DNA of 64,000 bases from Rhodocyclaceae bacterium. GTDB lineage: Bacteria > Pseudomonadota > Gammaproteobacteria > Burkholderiales > Rhodocyclaceae. Under the pieces are notes generated by a model. That model was not told the origin of the DNA. It saw only the letters and a program-made list of their open reading frames with translations, and made no database searches. Shown one piece after another: positions 41,213 through 51,640 of the stretch (position 1 is the stretch's first letter; each line of letters opens with the position of its first letter). The position numbers and the translations under genes are program-made. Location of the stretch: assembly GCA_030824275.1 (NCBI GenBank), contig JAVBXY010000009.1:1-64000 (forward strand). Reading direction: 5' to 3'.

Positions 41213-42041
41213 TTGGCAAAGAGAATGGCCGGCACCGGCCAAGATCAATCTCTTCCTCCATGTCGTCGGTCGTCGTGACGACGGCTATCACCTGCTGCAA
41301 ACCGTGTTCCGATTTCTCGATCATGGTGACGTGCTGCGCTTCGAGCCGCGCAGCGATGGCCGCATCGTACTGGCCAATCCCCTGCCCGGCGTGCCGCCAG
41401 AAACCGATCTCACCGTGCGTGCTGCCGAGGCCTTGCGGGCAGCCTCCGGTGTCACTGCGGGCGCCACCTTGCATCTCGACAAGCGCCTGCCCATGGGCGG
41501 TGGATTGGGCGGCGGCAGCTCCGACGCCGCGACCGTGCTGATCGCCCTCAATCGACTGTGGGGCTGCGGCCTCGACTCCGTGCGCTTGCAACAGATTGGC
41601 TTGAGCCTCGGCGCCGACGTGCCGATTTTCATTCACGGCCATGCCGCCTTCGCTGAAGGCGTCGGTGAATGCTTCACCGATGTGGCGCCGCCGCCGGCCT
41701 GGTATCTGGTGCTGGTGCCGCCCGTCGCCGTGCCCACTGCCGACATTTTTCGTTCCCCGGCCCTGCGTCGCGATACGCCGGCCATGGCGGCCCCAGACTG
41801 GAAACCCGGTGTCGGCCACAACGATCTGGAGCCGGTGGCGTGTGCCCTGTTCCCGTCAGTGGCCGAACACCTGGCCTGGCTGAAATCCTTTGGTGATGCA
41901 CGCATGAGTGGCTCCGGCGCCTGCTGTTTTGTCGATTTCCGCGAGGAGTCCGCCGCCCGTGCCGCCCTGGCGGCATTGCCCGCCGGCATGCGTGGTTTCG
42001 TCGCTCGCGGCCTCGATCAGCACCCGCTGTTGATGCCGTGA
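41205..42041 (+). CDS. ispE: 4-diphosphocytidyl-2-C-methyl-D-erythritol kinase
   Basis: WPAPAKINLFLHVVGRRDDGYHLLQTVF, PMGGGLGGGSSDAATVL. Confidence 0.97.
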   Translation: MTDWQREWPAPAKINLFLHVVGRRDDGYHLLQTVFRFLDHGDVLRFEPRSDGRIVLANPLPGVPPETDLTVRAAEALRAASGVTAGATLHLDKRLPMGGGLGGGSSDAATVLIALNRLWGCGLDSVRLQQIGLSLGADVPIFIHGHAAFAEGVGECFTDVAPPPAWYLVLVPPVAVPTADIFRSPALRRDTPAMAAPDWKPGVGHNDLEPVACALFPSVAEHLAWLKSFGDARMSGSGACCFVDFREESAARAALAALPAGMRGFVARGLDQHPLLMP

Positions 42042-42135
42042 CAAAAGGGTTTGTCGCGGGGATTTGACAGCGGGACCGAAAACCCCGAAAATGCGCGTCC
42101 TTTCAACGGTAGCCCATCCAGGTTGTCGTTGAAGT

Positions 42136-42212
42136 TGGGGAGTCGCCAAGTTGGTTAAGGCACCGGATTTTGATTCCGGCATTCGAAGGTTCGACTCCTT
42201 CCTCCCCAGCCA
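42136..42212 (+). tRNA. tRNA-Gln (anticodon TTG)
   Basis: TGGGGAG...CTCCCCA acceptor, anticodon arm CCGGA-TTTTGAT-TCCGG, GGTTCGACTCC T-arm, encoded CCA. Confidence 0.95.
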
Positions 42213-42274
42213 CCCACATTTCTCGGGCAGGTCCGGACTTTCCAGCCTGCCCGTTTCGTTTGAGCGAACGGAAA

Positions 42275-43225
42275 ATGGCCTACGACAGCCTGATGGTCTT
42301 CACCGGTAACGCCAACCCAAAGTTGGCGTCGGATGTCGTCAAACGCCTCAACATCTCCCTGGGGCGCGCCACGGTCGGACGCTTCTCCGACGGCGAGGTC
42401 AACGTCGAGCTGTTGGAACATGTGCGCGGTCACGACGTCTTCGTGCTGCAACCCACCTGTGCGCCGACCAACGACAACCTGATGGAAGTCATGGTCATGG
42501 TCGATGCGCTCAAGCGCGCCTCCGCCAAACGCATTACCGCCGCCATCCCCTATTTCGGCTATGCCCGTCAGGATCGCCGGCCCCGCTCGGCCCGTGTCGC
42601 CATCACCGCCAAGGTGGTCGCCAACATGCTCCAGGCCGCCGGCGTGGATCGTCTGCTGACGGTGGATCTTCACGCCGACCAGATCCAAGGCTTCTTCGAT
42701 ATTCCCGTCGACAACATCTACGCCGCCCCGATTCTGCTCGGCGACATCTGGCGTCAGCGTCACGAAGACCTGCTGGTGGTCTCGCCCGACGTCGGCGGCG
42801 TGGTGCGCGCACGGGCCCTGGCCAAGCGCCTCGAATCGGACCTGGCCATCATCGACAAGCGCAGGCCCAAGGCCAACGTGTCGGAAGTGATGAACATCAT
42901 CGGCGAAGTCGAAGGCCGTACCTGCGTCATCATGGACGACATGGTGGATACCGCCGGCACGCTGTGCAAGGCCGCCGACGCCCTCAAGGAACACGGCGCC
43001 AAGCGCGTACTGGCCTACTGTACCCATCCGGTGCTGTCCGGCAGCGCCGTCGCCCGCATTTCCGAGTCGGCCCTGGACGAGCTGGTCGTCACCGACACCA
43101 TTCCGCTGTCCGAGGCGGCCCGCGCCTGTTCGCGCATCCGCCAGATTTCCATCGCCGAACTGCTGGCCGAGACCATGTTGCGCATCAGCAATGATTCCTC
43201 CGTCTCGTCCCTGTTCATGGATTGA
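42275..43225 (+). CDS. prs: Ribose-phosphate pyrophosphokinase
   Basis: [47 protein letters not shown]. Confidence 0.97.
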   Translation: MAYDSLMVFTGNANPKLASDVVKRLNISLGRATVGRFSDGEVNVELLEHVRGHDVFVLQPTCAPTNDNLMEVMVMVDALKRASAKRITAAIPYFGYARQDRRPRSARVAITAKVVANMLQAAGVDRLLTVDLHADQIQGFFDIPVDNIYAAPILLGDIWRQRHEDLLVVSPDVGGVVRARALAKRLESDLAIIDKRRPKANVSEVMNIIGEVEGRTCVIMDDMVDTAGTLCKAADALKEHGAKRVLAYCTHPVLSGSAVARISESALDELVVTDTIPLSEAARACSRIRQISIAELLAETMLRISNDSSVSSLFMD

Positions 43226-43242
43226 CCCTTTTTGTCTTTACC

Positions 43243-43264
43243 CCCTGCCTGGTCGCGGGCAGGG
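43243..43264 (+). terminator. Candidate hairpin between prs and rplY
   Basis: CCCTGCC-N8-GGCAGGG followed by ATTTTC. Confidence 0.45.
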
Positions 43265-43301
43265 ATTTTCGTAGTACCGCAGTAATTTAACTGGAGTCAT
43301 C

Positions 43302-43961
43302 ATGCAAATCGAATTCAACGCCAAGAAGCGTGACACACAGGGCACCGGAGCGAGCCGCCGCCTGCGTCACACCGGCCGTGTTCCCGGCATCATCTACGGT
43401 GGCGAGGGCAAGCCCCAGTCCATCGACCTGGACCACAACGAGCTGTACCAGCACCTGCGCAAGGAAGCTTTCTATTCCTCCGTGCTCCAGGCCAACATCG
43501 ATGGCGTCAAGGAAATGTGCCTGCTGCGTGACGTGCAGCGCCATGCCTACCGCATGCAGATCCTGCACGTGGATTTCCAGCGCATCGACGCCACCCATGC
43601 GATCCACCAGAAGGTGCCGCTGCACTTCGTGAACGCCGACATCGCTCCGGGCGTGAAGACCCAGGGTGGTATCGTTTCCCACGTCACCACCGAAGTGGAC
43701 GTCAAGTGCCTGCCCGCTGACCTGCCGGCCTTCATCGAAGTGGACCTCAAGGACATGTCCGCCGGTCACTCGATCCACGTTTCCCAGCTCAATCTGCCGA
43801 AGGGCGTCGAAGTCGTGCATCACGGCGAAGGCGACCCGGTCGTGGCCACCATCCTGGTCAAGGGCGGCGGCAAGGCCGAGGAAGAGGAGGCTCCCGTGGT
43901 TGCCGCTCCGGTTGCCCCGGCTGCTCCCGTCAAGAAGTCCGAGAAGACCGACAAGCGGTAA
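43302..43961 (+). CDS. rplY: 50S ribosomal protein L25 (general stress protein Ctc form)
   Basis: KRDTQGTGASRRLRHTGRVPGIIYGG...HVDFQRID. Confidence 0.97.
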   Translation: MQIEFNAKKRDTQGTGASRRLRHTGRVPGIIYGGEGKPQSIDLDHNELYQHLRKEAFYSSVLQANIDGVKEMCLLRDVQRHAYRMQILHVDFQRIDATHAIHQKVPLHFVNADIAPGVKTQGGIVSHVTTEVDVKCLPADLPAFIEVDLKDMSAGHSIHVSQLNLPKGVEVVHHGEGDPVVATILVKGGGKAEEEEAPVVAAPVAPAAPVKKSEKTDKR

Positions 43962-43967
43962 TTTCGC

Positions 43968-44588
43968 TTGTCGTCTTCGCAGCACCCGCAGTTACGTTTG
44001 GTGGTCGGTCTCGGGAATCCCGGGGCCGACTACGCTGAAACCCGGCACAACGCCGGGTTTTGGCTTTGTGAGCGCCTCGCGCGCGAGCTGGGCGTCGGCC
44101 TCGGCCGCGAGTCCCGCTTCAATGCCTTTGCCGGCCAGGCGCGTGCCCCCGGTAACAATGGCGTATGGCTGCTGTTGCCGCAGACATTCATGAACCGCTC
44201 CGGCCAGTCGGTGCAGGCGCTGACCCAGTTCTACCGCATCCAGCCGGCCGAAATGCTGGTGGTGCATGACGAACTGGATCTGCCGCCGGGTCAGATGCGG
44301 CTCAAGTTCGGCGGCGGGCTTGGTGGTCACAATGGCCTCAAGGACATCACCGCCCATCTCGGCACTCAGGATTACTGGCGTTTGCGGGTCGGCATCGGTC
44401 ACCCGGGCGACCGTAACGAGGTCGCCAACTACGTATTGAAACCTCCGCGCCGCGAGGAGCGGGAGGAGATCGACGCCGCGCTGGACCGTGCTCTTCTGTC
44501 CTGGCCGCTGCTGGCCAAGGCGGAATTCAACGCCGCCACGCAAAAGATCAACACCACGCCGGCTCCGGCGAAAAAGGAAACACCATGA
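43968..44588 (+). CDS. pth: Peptidyl-tRNA hydrolase
   Basis: [44 protein letters not shown]. Confidence 0.97.
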   Translation: MSSSQHPQLRLVVGLGNPGADYAETRHNAGFWLCERLARELGVGLGRESRFNAFAGQARAPGNNGVWLLLPQTFMNRSGQSVQALTQFYRIQPAEMLVVHDELDLPPGQMRLKFGGGLGGHNGLKDITAHLGTQDYWRLRVGIGHPGDRNEVANYVLKPPRREEREEIDAALDRALLSWPLLAKAEFNAATQKINTTPAPAKKETP

Positions 44589-45679
44589 GTCTCAAATGCG
44601 GCATCGTCGGTCTGCCCAACGTCGGCAAATCCACTCTCTTCAATGCCCTCACCAAGTCGGGCATCGCGGCGGAAAACTATCCCTTCTGCACCATCGAGCC
44701 CAATATCGGCATCGTCGAAGTGCCGGACGCGCGTCTGGATGCCCTGTCGGCCATCGTCAAGCCGCAGAAGGTTCAGCACGCCATCGTCGAGTTCGTGGAT
44801 ATCGCGGGTCTCGTCGCCGGTGCCTCCAAGGGCGAAGGCCTGGGCAACCAGTTCCTCGCCAACATCCGCGAGACCGATGCCATCGTGCACGTCGTGCGCT
44901 GCTTCGCTGATGACAACGTGGTGCATGTGGCAGGCAAGGTGGACCCGCTGCACGACATCGAGGTGATCGACACAGAACTGGCCCTGGCCGACATGTCCAC
45001 TGTCGAGAAGGCCCTGAATCGCTACAGCAAGCAGGCCAAGTCCGGCGGCGACAAGGAAGCCAAGCTGATCGTCACCGTGCTTGAAAAATGCCTCGCCCAG
45101 CTCAACGAAGGCCTGCCGGTGCGCGCCCTCGATCTGGCCAAGGAAGAGACCGCACTGTTGCGTCAGTTCTTCCTCATTACCGCCAAGCCGGTGCTCTACG
45201 TCGCCAACGTCAAGGAAGGCGGCTTCGAGAACAATCCGCATCTGGATGCCGTACGTGCTCACGCGAGCAAGGAAGGCGCCGACGTGGTGGCCCTGTGCGC
45301 TGCCATCGAGGCAGAGATCGCCGACCTCGCCGACGAGGACAAACAGATGTTCCTCGAGGAAATGGGTCTGGACGAGCCGGGCCTGAATCGCCTGATCCGC
45401 TCCGGTTATACCCTGCTCGGGCTACAGACCTACTTCACCGCCGGCGTCAAGGAAGTCCGCGCCTGGACCATCCACAAGGGCGACACCGCCCCGCAGGCCG
45501 CCGGCGTCATTCACACCGATTTCGAAAAAGGCTTTATCCGCGCGCAGACGATTGCCTTCGACGACTTCATCGCCTGCAAGGGCGAGGCGGGCGCCAAGGA
45601 AGCCGGCAAGATGCGCGCGGAAGGCAAGGAGTACGTGGTCAAGGATGGCGACGTGTTGAACTTCCTGTTCAACGTCTGA
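44585..45679 (+). CDS. ychF: Redox-regulated/ribosome-binding ATPase YchF
   Basis: [43 protein letters not shown] domain C-term [10 protein letters not shown]. Confidence 0.98.
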   Translation: MSLKCGIVGLPNVGKSTLFNALTKSGIAAENYPFCTIEPNIGIVEVPDARLDALSAIVKPQKVQHAIVEFVDIAGLVAGASKGEGLGNQFLANIRETDAIVHVVRCFADDNVVHVAGKVDPLHDIEVIDTELALADMSTVEKALNRYSKQAKSGGDKEAKLIVTVLEKCLAQLNEGLPVRALDLAKEETALLRQFFLITAKPVLYVANVKEGGFENNPHLDAVRAHASKEGADVVALCAAIEAEIADLADEDKQMFLEEMGLDEPGLNRLIRSGYTLLGLQTYFTAGVKEVRAWTIHKGDTAPQAAGVIHTDFEKGFIRAQTIAFDDFIACKGEAGAKEAGKMRAEGKEYVVKDGDVLNFLFNV

Positions 45680-45919
45680 TCACGAAAAGTCGGCGCTGGT
45701 GGGACGGCGGATATCATTCAGCGATGCCGTCGCGTGACGTACATCGCGCTTGAAATTCCGCTGCGCCCGATAGTCGCTTGGGGAGCCGGGAACGATTAGC
45801 ATCTTCCTGCCGGATGGCTCTCGCAGTTTTCCGTGCTTTCCTCCACGGTGGAACGACCACCCCTCGCCAATCAGGACTTTGACCAATGTGTCGATTTCCT
45901 TGCATGTACAGTATTTCAT
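45680..45919 (-). CDS. Small HicA-like/YcfA-like protein whose C-terminus is encoded by a dispersed-motif copy
   Basis: GEGWSFHRGGKHGKLREPSGRKMLIVPGSPSDYRAQRNFKRDVRHA; terminal RRPTSADFS from motif. Confidence 0.55.
   Translation of the reverse strand: MKYCTCKEIDTLVKVLIGEGWSFHRGGKHGKLREPSGRKMLIVPGSPSDYRAQRNFKRDVRHATASLNDIRRPTSADFS
45685..45709 (+). repeat. Dispersed 25-bp motif copy 10 (just after ychF stop; overlaps 3' end of HicA-like ORF)
   Basis: AAAAGTCGGCGCTGG-TGGG-ACGGCG; exact. Confidence 0.95.
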
Positions 45920-46058
45920 CGTGCACCGGAAAAACCGGCGTATCGGGTCAAAAAGCGATTTCGAAGAGATCGCCAGATATCTCCATGCGGATTTCTAGCC
46001 AGGGTTCTGTTTGGCAAAGCGGAGTCGGAAGCCTTCGGCTTGATCGTGATACCACTAT

Positions 46059-46328
46059 TTGCTACCGTTAACCAATGAAGGGAAAGCACCAGCGCACCCC
46101 GAACTGATCTTCGCGCGGCCTGTCTCTGCGAATGTCCGCTGGGCCGATATTGAGGCTCTGTTCATCGAGTTGGGCGGGCAGGTCGCCGAGCGGGAAGGTT
46201 CGCGCGTGCTGGTGCGCTTGTTTGGCGACAGGCGGGTGTTTCATCGACCGCACCCGGAGCCGACGACGGACAAGGGGGCGGTCGAGGCGATCCGCAAGTG
46301 GCTTGAGGAAAACGGAGTGAAACCATGA
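46059..46328 (+). CDS. hicA: HicA-type toxin, N-terminus possibly frameshifted
   Basis: ELIFARPVSANVRWADIEALFIELGGQVAEREGSRVLVRLFGDRRVFHRPHPEPTTDKGAVEAIRKWLEENGVKP; TTG start in this frame. Confidence 0.75.
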   Translation: MLPLTNEGKAPAHPELIFARPVSANVRWADIEALFIELGGQVAEREGSRVLVRLFGDRRVFHRPHPEPTTDKGAVEAIRKWLEENGVKP

Positions 46329-46660
46329 ACACCATGACGATCAACGACTATCAGGCGGTCATTTCCTTCGACCCGGACATCCAGATGTTCCGGGGAGAAT
46401 TTGTGGGGCTGAACGGCGGTGCCGATTTCTATGCCAAGGATGTTGATGGCTTGCGTCGTGAAGGGGAGGTTTCCCTTCAGATATTCCTCGACGCATGTGC
46501 CGAGGATGGCGTTGAGCCGCGCAAGCACTTCTCCGGCAAGTTCTCTTTGCGGGTCGATCCTGCTACCCATGAGGCCGCTGCCATTGCTGCTGCCGCACAT
46601 GGACAGAGCCTCAATCAGTGGGCAACCGAAGCCATTCGACAGGCGGCATTGTCCGGCTAG
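46325..46660 (+). CDS. hicB: HicB-type antitoxin
   Basis: YQAVISFDPDIQMFRGEFVGLNGGADFYAKDVDGLRREGEVSLQ; C-terminal RHH-like region; 4-bp overlap with hicA. Confidence 0.92.
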   Translation: MNTMTINDYQAVISFDPDIQMFRGEFVGLNGGADFYAKDVDGLRREGEVSLQIFLDACAEDGVEPRKHFSGKFSLRVDPATHEAAAIAAAAHGQSLNQWATEAIRQAALSG

Positions 46661-46769
46661 CGGACAGGTACGACGACGGAGCCAAGAGCGACACTGCCGG
46701 ATGCTTGCCAACCATGCGGTTCATCGGCCGCATACCGCTTCCTCCGCGTGACAACCCTGGCCTGACGGC

Positions 46770-47756
46770 TTATTGCACCGGTCGGCGGGCTTCGCGCAGG
46801 GTGACGTCGGCAATCATCCAGACGCTTTGCGGCGTGTCGCCGGCCATCGGGCGTCCCGAGAATTCGGCCCAGAGTTCGCTGTGATCCGCCCGGCGCAGGC
46901 GGTACATGCCCTGCATGGAGTTGCCCTTCTCGAAGGCATGATGGGCATCACTCAGAAACTGCTGGGCCTCGTCGATGCTGACGAAGTGCTGGTGAATGGT
47001 GAGCGTGTTGATATCCTGGATACGCCGTCCGAGCAGTTCGCCCAGGCGCGCATTGCACTTCACTATGCGGTCGCCGTGCATGACGGCGATTCCCAGTGGC
47101 GACGACTGGAAAATCGCCTGCTGTTCGGCGAGAAGGGATTCGGCGTCGGTATTGCGCTGAAAGTTGTCCCAGGCGAAGCGGTACAGCGTGCGTTGCACGA
47201 TGACGAAGACTGCGACGCAGCCGACCCCAACCGCTACCGGGAATATCACGTTGTGGCCCATGGCGAGGAAGTAGCGGCCGATGATGGGAAACAGTGTCGG
47301 TACCAGGAATAGCCAGAAGGTGACGTTGCTGGTGGCGACCATGACCGAGCCGGTGAAGGCGATGGCGACTGTCAGCAGAAGGACGAAGGTCTGGGCACCG
47401 CCGGCTGCTGTCGGGTACAAGGGCCCGGAGAGCGCGGCCCAGCCCAGGCTGGTGAGGAAGGCGCCACCGGCAAAGGCCCACTCCCAGCGCTTGACGGTGT
47501 CAATGTGCTTCTGGCTGCTGCGGAACATGTACCAGAGCCAGGTACGCAGCGCAAAAGTGGATAGCATGAACGCCGCCCACGCCTTCAGCATATCGACGCC
47601 GATGACGTCGAACAGAATGAAGAACACCAGCAGAATTCCGATCAGTGCTGCGACGATGCTCGACGGCAGGCGCTGAAACAGGGTCTCGACGCGGCGGATT
47701 TCGGCGTTGTCGCTGAGTTTGTTCGGTTCGCTGGGGAGGGCGGGAATGGAGGTCAT
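46770..47756 (-). CDS. Membrane protein with C-terminal PAS domain, no output domain
   Basis: Multiple TM segments then PAS-like EQQAIFQSSPLGIAVMHGDRIVKCNARLGELLGR...LWAEFSGRPM...MIADVTLRE. Confidence 0.8.
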   Translation of the reverse strand: MTSIPALPSEPNKLSDNAEIRRVETLFQRLPSSIVAALIGILLVFFILFDVIGVDMLKAWAAFMLSTFALRTWLWYMFRSSQKHIDTVKRWEWAFAGGAFLTSLGWAALSGPLYPTAAGGAQTFVLLLTVAIAFTGSVMVATSNVTFWLFLVPTLFPIIGRYFLAMGHNVIFPVAVGVGCVAVFVIVQRTLYRFAWDNFQRNTDAESLLAEQQAIFQSSPLGIAVMHGDRIVKCNARLGELLGRRIQDINTLTIHQHFVSIDEAQQFLSDAHHAFEKGNSMQGMYRLRRADHSELWAEFSGRPMAGDTPQSVWMIADVTLREARRPVQ

Positions 47757-47802
47757 CTTTGTTCTTTTTTGACCCTAGTATCATAACCTCTTGTCGTGGC
47801 GA

Positions 47803-48171
<369 letters not shown>

Positions 48172-48240
48172 GGCTGGCTCCAGAGTTGAAGTGCTACGGA
48201 TGCTACCGTTTTGGCGTGCATCGTGCTATCACTCTCGCCG

Positions 48241-49176
48241 ATGACATCTCCCGTCACTTTTTATCGCGGCCGCTTCGCGCCTTCGCCCACTGGCCCCCTG
48301 CATTTTGGGTCGCTGGTGGCGGCCGTCGGCTCTTTTCTCGAGGCGCGGACACAGGGCGGGGAGTGGCTGTTGCGCATGGAGGACGTGGATGCGCCGCGCT
48401 GTTCGACGATGGCAGCGGATTCGATTCTGCGCACCCTGGAGGCCTTCGGTTTTGCCTGGGATGGTGCGGTGGTCTGGCAGGGCCGGCGTAGCGCCGCGTA
48501 TGTGGCGGCCTTGGAACGAATCAAGGCGGCGGGGTATATCTTCCCTTGTGCCTGCACGCGCAAGGAACTTGCCGATTCACAACTGGCACCGGATGGTGCC
48601 GCGATCTATCCGGGCACCTGCCGCCATGGCTTGTCGCCGGGCCGCGTGGCGCGTGCCTGGCGGCTGCGTGTGAATGCGGTGCAGATCGGCTTCGAGGATG
48701 CGATCCAGGGACCCATCGTCAGCGATCTCGCCAGCGAAGTCGGCGACTTCGTGTTGCTGCGCGCCGATGGCCTATTCGCCTATCAGCTCGCCGTCGTGGT
48801 CGACGACGCGGAGGCCGGTATCACCCACGTCGTGCGTGGCGCCGACCTGCTGGCCTCGACGCCGCGGCAGATATTTCTGCAACAAGTAATGGGTTTGCCC
48901 GCACCGGCCTATGCGCACCTGCCGGTGGCGGTGAATGCGGCGGGCGAGAAGCTGTCGAAGCAGACGCTGGCGCCGGCGCTCGACGATGCCCATCCGGCAC
49001 CTGCGCTGGTGGCGGCGCTGGCGTTCCTCGGCCAGTCACCGCCGCCGGAACTGGCTTGGGCCGATGCCGCCACCGTCTGGCAATGGGCGCTGGCGAACTG
49101 GCGCCTGGGGCGGGTTCCACGCCTGCGGGCGCTGCCCTACAATCCACCGGATCGAACAAGGGATACCGCATCATGA
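48241..49176 (+). CDS. gluQ: Glutamyl-Q tRNA(Asp) synthetase
   Basis: YRGRFAPSPTGPLHFGSLVAAVGSFLEAR; KLSKQ motif; short GluRS-like with no anticodon-binding domain. Confidence 0.95.
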   Translation: MTSPVTFYRGRFAPSPTGPLHFGSLVAAVGSFLEARTQGGEWLLRMEDVDAPRCSTMAADSILRTLEAFGFAWDGAVVWQGRRSAAYVAALERIKAAGYIFPCACTRKELADSQLAPDGAAIYPGTCRHGLSPGRVARAWRLRVNAVQIGFEDAIQGPIVSDLASEVGDFVLLRADGLFAYQLAVVVDDAEAGITHVVRGADLLASTPRQIFLQQVMGLPAPAYAHLPVAVNAAGEKLSKQTLAPALDDAHPAPALVAALAFLGQSPPPELAWADAATVWQWALANWRLGRVPRLRALPYNPPDRTRDTAS

Positions 49177-49658
49177 TCGTCGAAGACGTCGCCGGCCTGC
49201 GCCGGGTTCTGCTGGCCAATCGGGTGATCGCCGTGGTCGGCCTGTCGCCGAGCTGGAACCGCCCCAGCTATTTTGCCGCCAAGTACATGCAGGAGCGCGG
49301 CTACACCATCATTCCGGTCAATCCGACGGCGAAGGAAATCCTCGGCCAGCCCTGCTATCCGGATCTGGCGTCGATTCCCGTGCCGGTGGATATGGTGGAT
49401 GTGTTCCGCAAGCCGGAGGATGTGTTGCCGATCGCGCAGGAGGCCGTGCGCATCGGTGCCAAGTCCGTCTGGTTTCAGCTCGGCGTGATCAACCCCGAGG
49501 CAGCGAAGCTGGCGGCCGACGCCGGCCTGGATGTGGTCGTGGATCGTTGCGTGAAAATCGAATACGCACGCCTCTTCGGCGGGCTTAATTACGCCGGCGT
49601 GAATACGAAAGTGATCTCGGCGAAGCGGCCGCCCTGCCCGCCCTTGGCCGCTAGTTGA
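49173..49658 (+). CDS. CoA-binding domain protein (YccU-like)
   Basis: VIAVVGLSPSWNRPSYFAAKYMQERGYTIIPVNP...VDRCVKIEYAR. Confidence 0.93.
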   Translation: MIVEDVAGLRRVLLANRVIAVVGLSPSWNRPSYFAAKYMQERGYTIIPVNPTAKEILGQPCYPDLASIPVPVDMVDVFRKPEDVLPIAQEAVRIGAKSVWFQLGVINPEAAKLAADAGLDVVVDRCVKIEYARLFGGLNYAGVNTKVISAKRPPCPPLAAS

Positions 49659-49671
49659 TCAGCGGGACTTC

Positions 49672-50352
49672 TTAACGGGACTTCGCGTTGCCCCAGAGCA
49701 CCTTGTGCAACTGGAGCTGGAAGCGCACGGGCAGCTTGTCGTCGATGATCCATTGCGCGAGCAGCGCCGGATCGAGCTGGCCCTGGACGGGAGAGAACAG
49801 TACCGGGCAGCGCTCGGAAAGTCGGCGCTGGCGACACGCCGACACGGCCCAGTCGTAATCCTCGCGGGACGCCAGAACCAGCTTCAGCTCGTCATGGGCG
49901 GTCAGCAGGTCGAGGTTTGTCCAAAGATTCTTCGTCTCTTCGCCAGAGTCTGGAGCCTTCAGGTCCATGATGCGCGAAACGCGGGGATCGATACCACCGA
50001 TGTCCAGTGCGCCACTGGTTTCCAGGGAGACCGAATAGCCGGCATTGCAGAGGGCGGCCAGCAGCGTCAGGCAATGCTTCTGCGCCAGCGGCTCGCCGCC
50101 GGTGACGCAGACTGTTTTGCAGCCGAAGCCAGCGACGGTTTGCAGAATCTCATCGAGGCTGCGCGTCTCGCCGCCGGTGAAGGCGTACTCGGTATCGCAC
50201 CAGGTACAGCGCAAGGGACAGCCGGTAAGGCGGACGAATACCGTGGGCAGGCCGACGCGGGTGGATTCCCCCTGGATGGAAAAGAAGACCTCGGTGACGC
50301 GCAGCTTCGCGTCGGCCAGCTCGACCAGCTTGGCCACGGCAGCAGCGACCAC
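49672..50352 (-). CDS. queE: 7-carboxy-7-deazaguanine synthase
   Basis: VTEVFFSIQGESTRVGLPTVFVRLTGCPLRCTWCDTEYAF (radical SAM CxxCxxC-type), VTGGEPLAQ. Confidence 0.96.
   Translation of the reverse strand: MVAAAVAKLVELADAKLRVTEVFFSIQGESTRVGLPTVFVRLTGCPLRCTWCDTEYAFTGGETRSLDEILQTVAGFGCKTVCVTGGEPLAQKHCLTLLAALCNAGYSVSLETSGALDIGGIDPRVSRIMDLKAPDSGEETKNLWTNLDLLTAHDELKLVLASREDYDWAVSACRQRRLSERCPVLFSPVQGQLDPALLAQWIIDDKLPVRFQLQLHKVLWGNAKSR
49817..49841 (+). repeat. Dispersed 25-bp motif copy 11 (in queE)
   Basis: GAAAGTCGGCGCTGG-CGAC-ACGCCG; one mismatch in each part. Confidence 0.88.
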
Positions 50353-51080
50353 TACTTCTTCTTCAGCCGCAGCTTGGCGCGCTTGCCGGCGTCGCTGGCC
50401 GCGTATTTTTCGGCCAGCAGTTCGAGGGCGGCACGGGCGGCCTTGAAGTCCTTCAGCATTTCCAGGCTGGTGACCTGGCTTTCCAGAGCGCCGGGAACGC
50501 GATCATCGGCAGGCCATTTGGCGGCGAAGCTGCCGAAGAGTTCGGCGGCCTTTGCGTGGTCCTTGGCCTGGGCGTGGGCATAGCCGCCCCAGTAGTGGGC
50601 CGAGGCTTGCAGGCTGCTGGCCGGATAGGTCTTGATGAAGGCGAGGAAGGAGGCGCCGGCTTCGCGGAATTTCGAGCCCTTGAGACCGGCGAGGGCGGCT
50701 TCGTAGTCGCGGGTTTCGGCGGCAGGATCAATCTTTGCGGTCTCGGTCTTTGCGTCCACTGGTTGTGGCTCCAGCTTGCGCAGGCGGCTGTCGAGGTCGA
50801 CGTAGAAGTCCTTCTGGCGTTTCTGTGCGGCGTCCAGTTCGTAGGTCAGCACCTCGATCTGACCGCGCAGCTTGGCGAGGTCGGATTTAATGGTTTCGAG
50901 CTGATTGGCAAAGTCGAGCTGATTGCGGCTGGCGATCTCGGCGCGCTTGCTCAGCTCGACGGTTTCCGTCCGTAGCTGTTCGACGCGGTTGCGCGCTTCC
51001 TCGTCGTCAAACAGGCCGGCGCTGGCCGGCAGGGCGAGGCAGAGCAGCGCCAGCGCGGGCAGATGCCGCGTCAGGCGCAT
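50352..51080 (-). CDS. cpoB: Tol-Pal system protein YbgF/CpoB
   Basis: Signal peptide, coiled coil, C-terminal TPR-like YEAALAGLKGSKFREA; follows pal. Confidence 0.93.
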   Translation of the reverse strand: MRLTRHLPALALLCLALPASAGLFDDEEARNRVEQLRTETVELSKRAEIASRNQLDFANQLETIKSDLAKLRGQIEVLTYELDAAQKRQKDFYVDLDSRLRKLEPQPVDAKTETAKIDPAAETRDYEAALAGLKGSKFREAGASFLAFIKTYPASSLQASAHYWGGYAHAQAKDHAKAAELFGSFAAKWPADDRVPGALESQVTSLEMLKDFKAARAALELLAEKYAASDAGKRAKLRLKKK

Positions 51081-51616
51081 CAGAACTCACCCGAATAGAG
51101 GATGTCGCCCCGACGATTCTTGCCCCAGCAGTCCTCGCTGGCGTCGGTGCAGGCCGGCTTTTCCTCGCCGAGGCTGACGGCTTCGATCTGTTCGTCGCGG
51201 GCACCGAGCAGGGCCAGGGCCTTGCGCACGGCATCGGCACGCTTCTGGCCGAGGGCCAGGTTGTATTCGCGGCTGCCACGCTCATCGGCGTTGCCCTGAA
51301 TCAGCATCTTGAATTTCGGGTTGGCGGCGAGGAACTTGCCGTGGGCGGCCAGCAGGGACTGGAACTCATCCTTGACGACATAGCTGTCGTAGTCGAAATA
51401 GACGCTGCGCTTGGACAGCGGGCTGCGCGGATCCTTCAGCGCAGCAGCGCTGGTCGGATCGAAGGCATCGGGCTGGCCCTGGCCGATCGGTGCGGTGCTG
51501 ACGCCGCTGGGGGAGCGCGATTCGACGCCAGCCGGATTCTGTTCCGGTGCGGGAGGCTGGGAGCCGCAAGCGGCCAGCAGGAGGGTGGTGAGGGCGAGGG
51601 GGAGCAGTGCGCGCAT
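51080..51616 (-). CDS. pal: Peptidoglycan-associated lipoprotein
   Basis: Lipobox LLAACGS; VYFDYDSYVVKDEF, IQGNADERGSREYNLALGQKRADAV. Confidence 0.97.
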   Translation of the reverse strand: MRALLPLALTTLLLAACGSQPPAPEQNPAGVESRSPSGVSTAPIGQGQPDAFDPTSAAALKDPRSPLSKRSVYFDYDSYVVKDEFQSLLAAHGKFLAANPKFKMLIQGNADERGSREYNLALGQKRADAVRKALALLGARDEQIEAVSLGEEKPACTDASEDCWGKNRRGDILYSGEF

Positions 51617-51640
51617 GATGAATTCCTTTGTGAAGACGGC

